DNA of 64,000 nucleotides from Ruegeria sp. 6PALISEP08 (GTDB lineage: Bacteria; Pseudomonadota; Alphaproteobacteria; Rhodobacterales; Rhodobacteraceae). Shown here piece by piece: positions 63,939-64,000 of the stretch. Made by a program: the position numbers and the translations under genes. Numbering within the stretch: position 1 is the first letter of the stretch; each line of letters opens with the position of its first letter. Where the stretch lies: the NCBI RefSeq assembly GCF_001238295.1, contig NZ_LGXZ01000018.1, forward strand, positions 20,006-84,005, given 5' to 3'. The notes under the pieces were generated by a model. The model was not told the origin of the DNA, did not search any database, and was given only the letters and a program-made list of their open reading frames with translations.

Positions 63939-64000
63939 TGTGCTCCGTTTGAATTGGTCGCCTCGTAATTTCTGCGGAATCGCACTTAGCTAGGCTCAAG

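Noticed and set aside
31536..64000. Possible integrated phage or integrative element next to tRNA-Arg
   Set aside because: No integrase, phage or conjugation gene and no duplicate of the tRNA 3' end was found in the window; kept only as a boundary observation.

Overview
The window looks like chromosomal DNA of a marine alphaproteobacterium of the Roseobacter group (Rhodobacteraceae, Ruegeria-like). This rests on family resemblance, not a database search. The evidence is the ribosomal/SecY/Adk/RpoA string with a short-lid adenylate kinase, an ATP12 chaperone gene, aapJQMP and frcBCAK-type ABC importers, a TRAP transporter, and a tRNA-Arg followed by a looser, repeat-containing accessory segment.

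Bases 1-31,535 are mostly conserved and tightly packed. They run: the end of the ribosomal protein operon (secY, adk, rpsM, rpsK, rpoA, rplQ, closed by an intrinsic terminator); a DUF3300/DUF2950 envelope pair; a TauD-like oxygenase, a Do-type protease, RarA, a crotonase, RluC, a HAD phosphatase and ATP12; the aapJQMP amino-acid importer; a long minus-strand run (rpmH, rnpA, yidD, ttcA, a GGDEF/EAL protein, yidC, a MOSC protein, engB, argB, a ferredoxin-like protein, a SixA-like phosphatase); and a plus-strand trio (TVP38/DedA-like membrane protein, MerA-like flavoprotein, orphan histidine kinase) ending at tRNA-Arg(ACG).

Bases 31,536-56,568 are accessory. They hold a periplasmic protein, an SDR, an FAD monooxygenase, an HlyU-type protein, a cupin and an aldo/keto reductase. 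Next comes a fructose-type sugar operon (frcB-frcC-frcA-frcK, then a short transaldolase) with a divergent ROK regulator and a perfect inverted repeat between them. A catabolic locus follows: seven minus-strand genes (glyoxylate-type aminotransferase, TRAP dctPQM, crotonase, CaiB-type CoA-transferase, GlcG-like protein) face a large FAD/Fe-S 2-hydroxyacid dehydrogenase and its GntR regulator across a near-perfect 20-bp palindrome. A family of roughly 60-bp imperfect-hairpin repeats sits in the gene-poor gaps.

Bases 56,569-63,640 form what I judge the most interesting unit. It has an AraC-type regulator, a divergent operon (65-aa protein, membrane protein, orphan HlyD-type fusion protein), a glycine-zipper protein, a cytochrome bd-type oxidase (cydAB plus a 33-aa DUF2474 subunit) and an unknown membrane protein. 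In front of each of the four transcription units I find a direct repeat TGGAC-N16-TGGAC (one copy degenerate), always with 21-bp spacing and always in the same orientation relative to the downstream gene. I infer a local AraC regulon linking a bd oxidase with envelope proteins.
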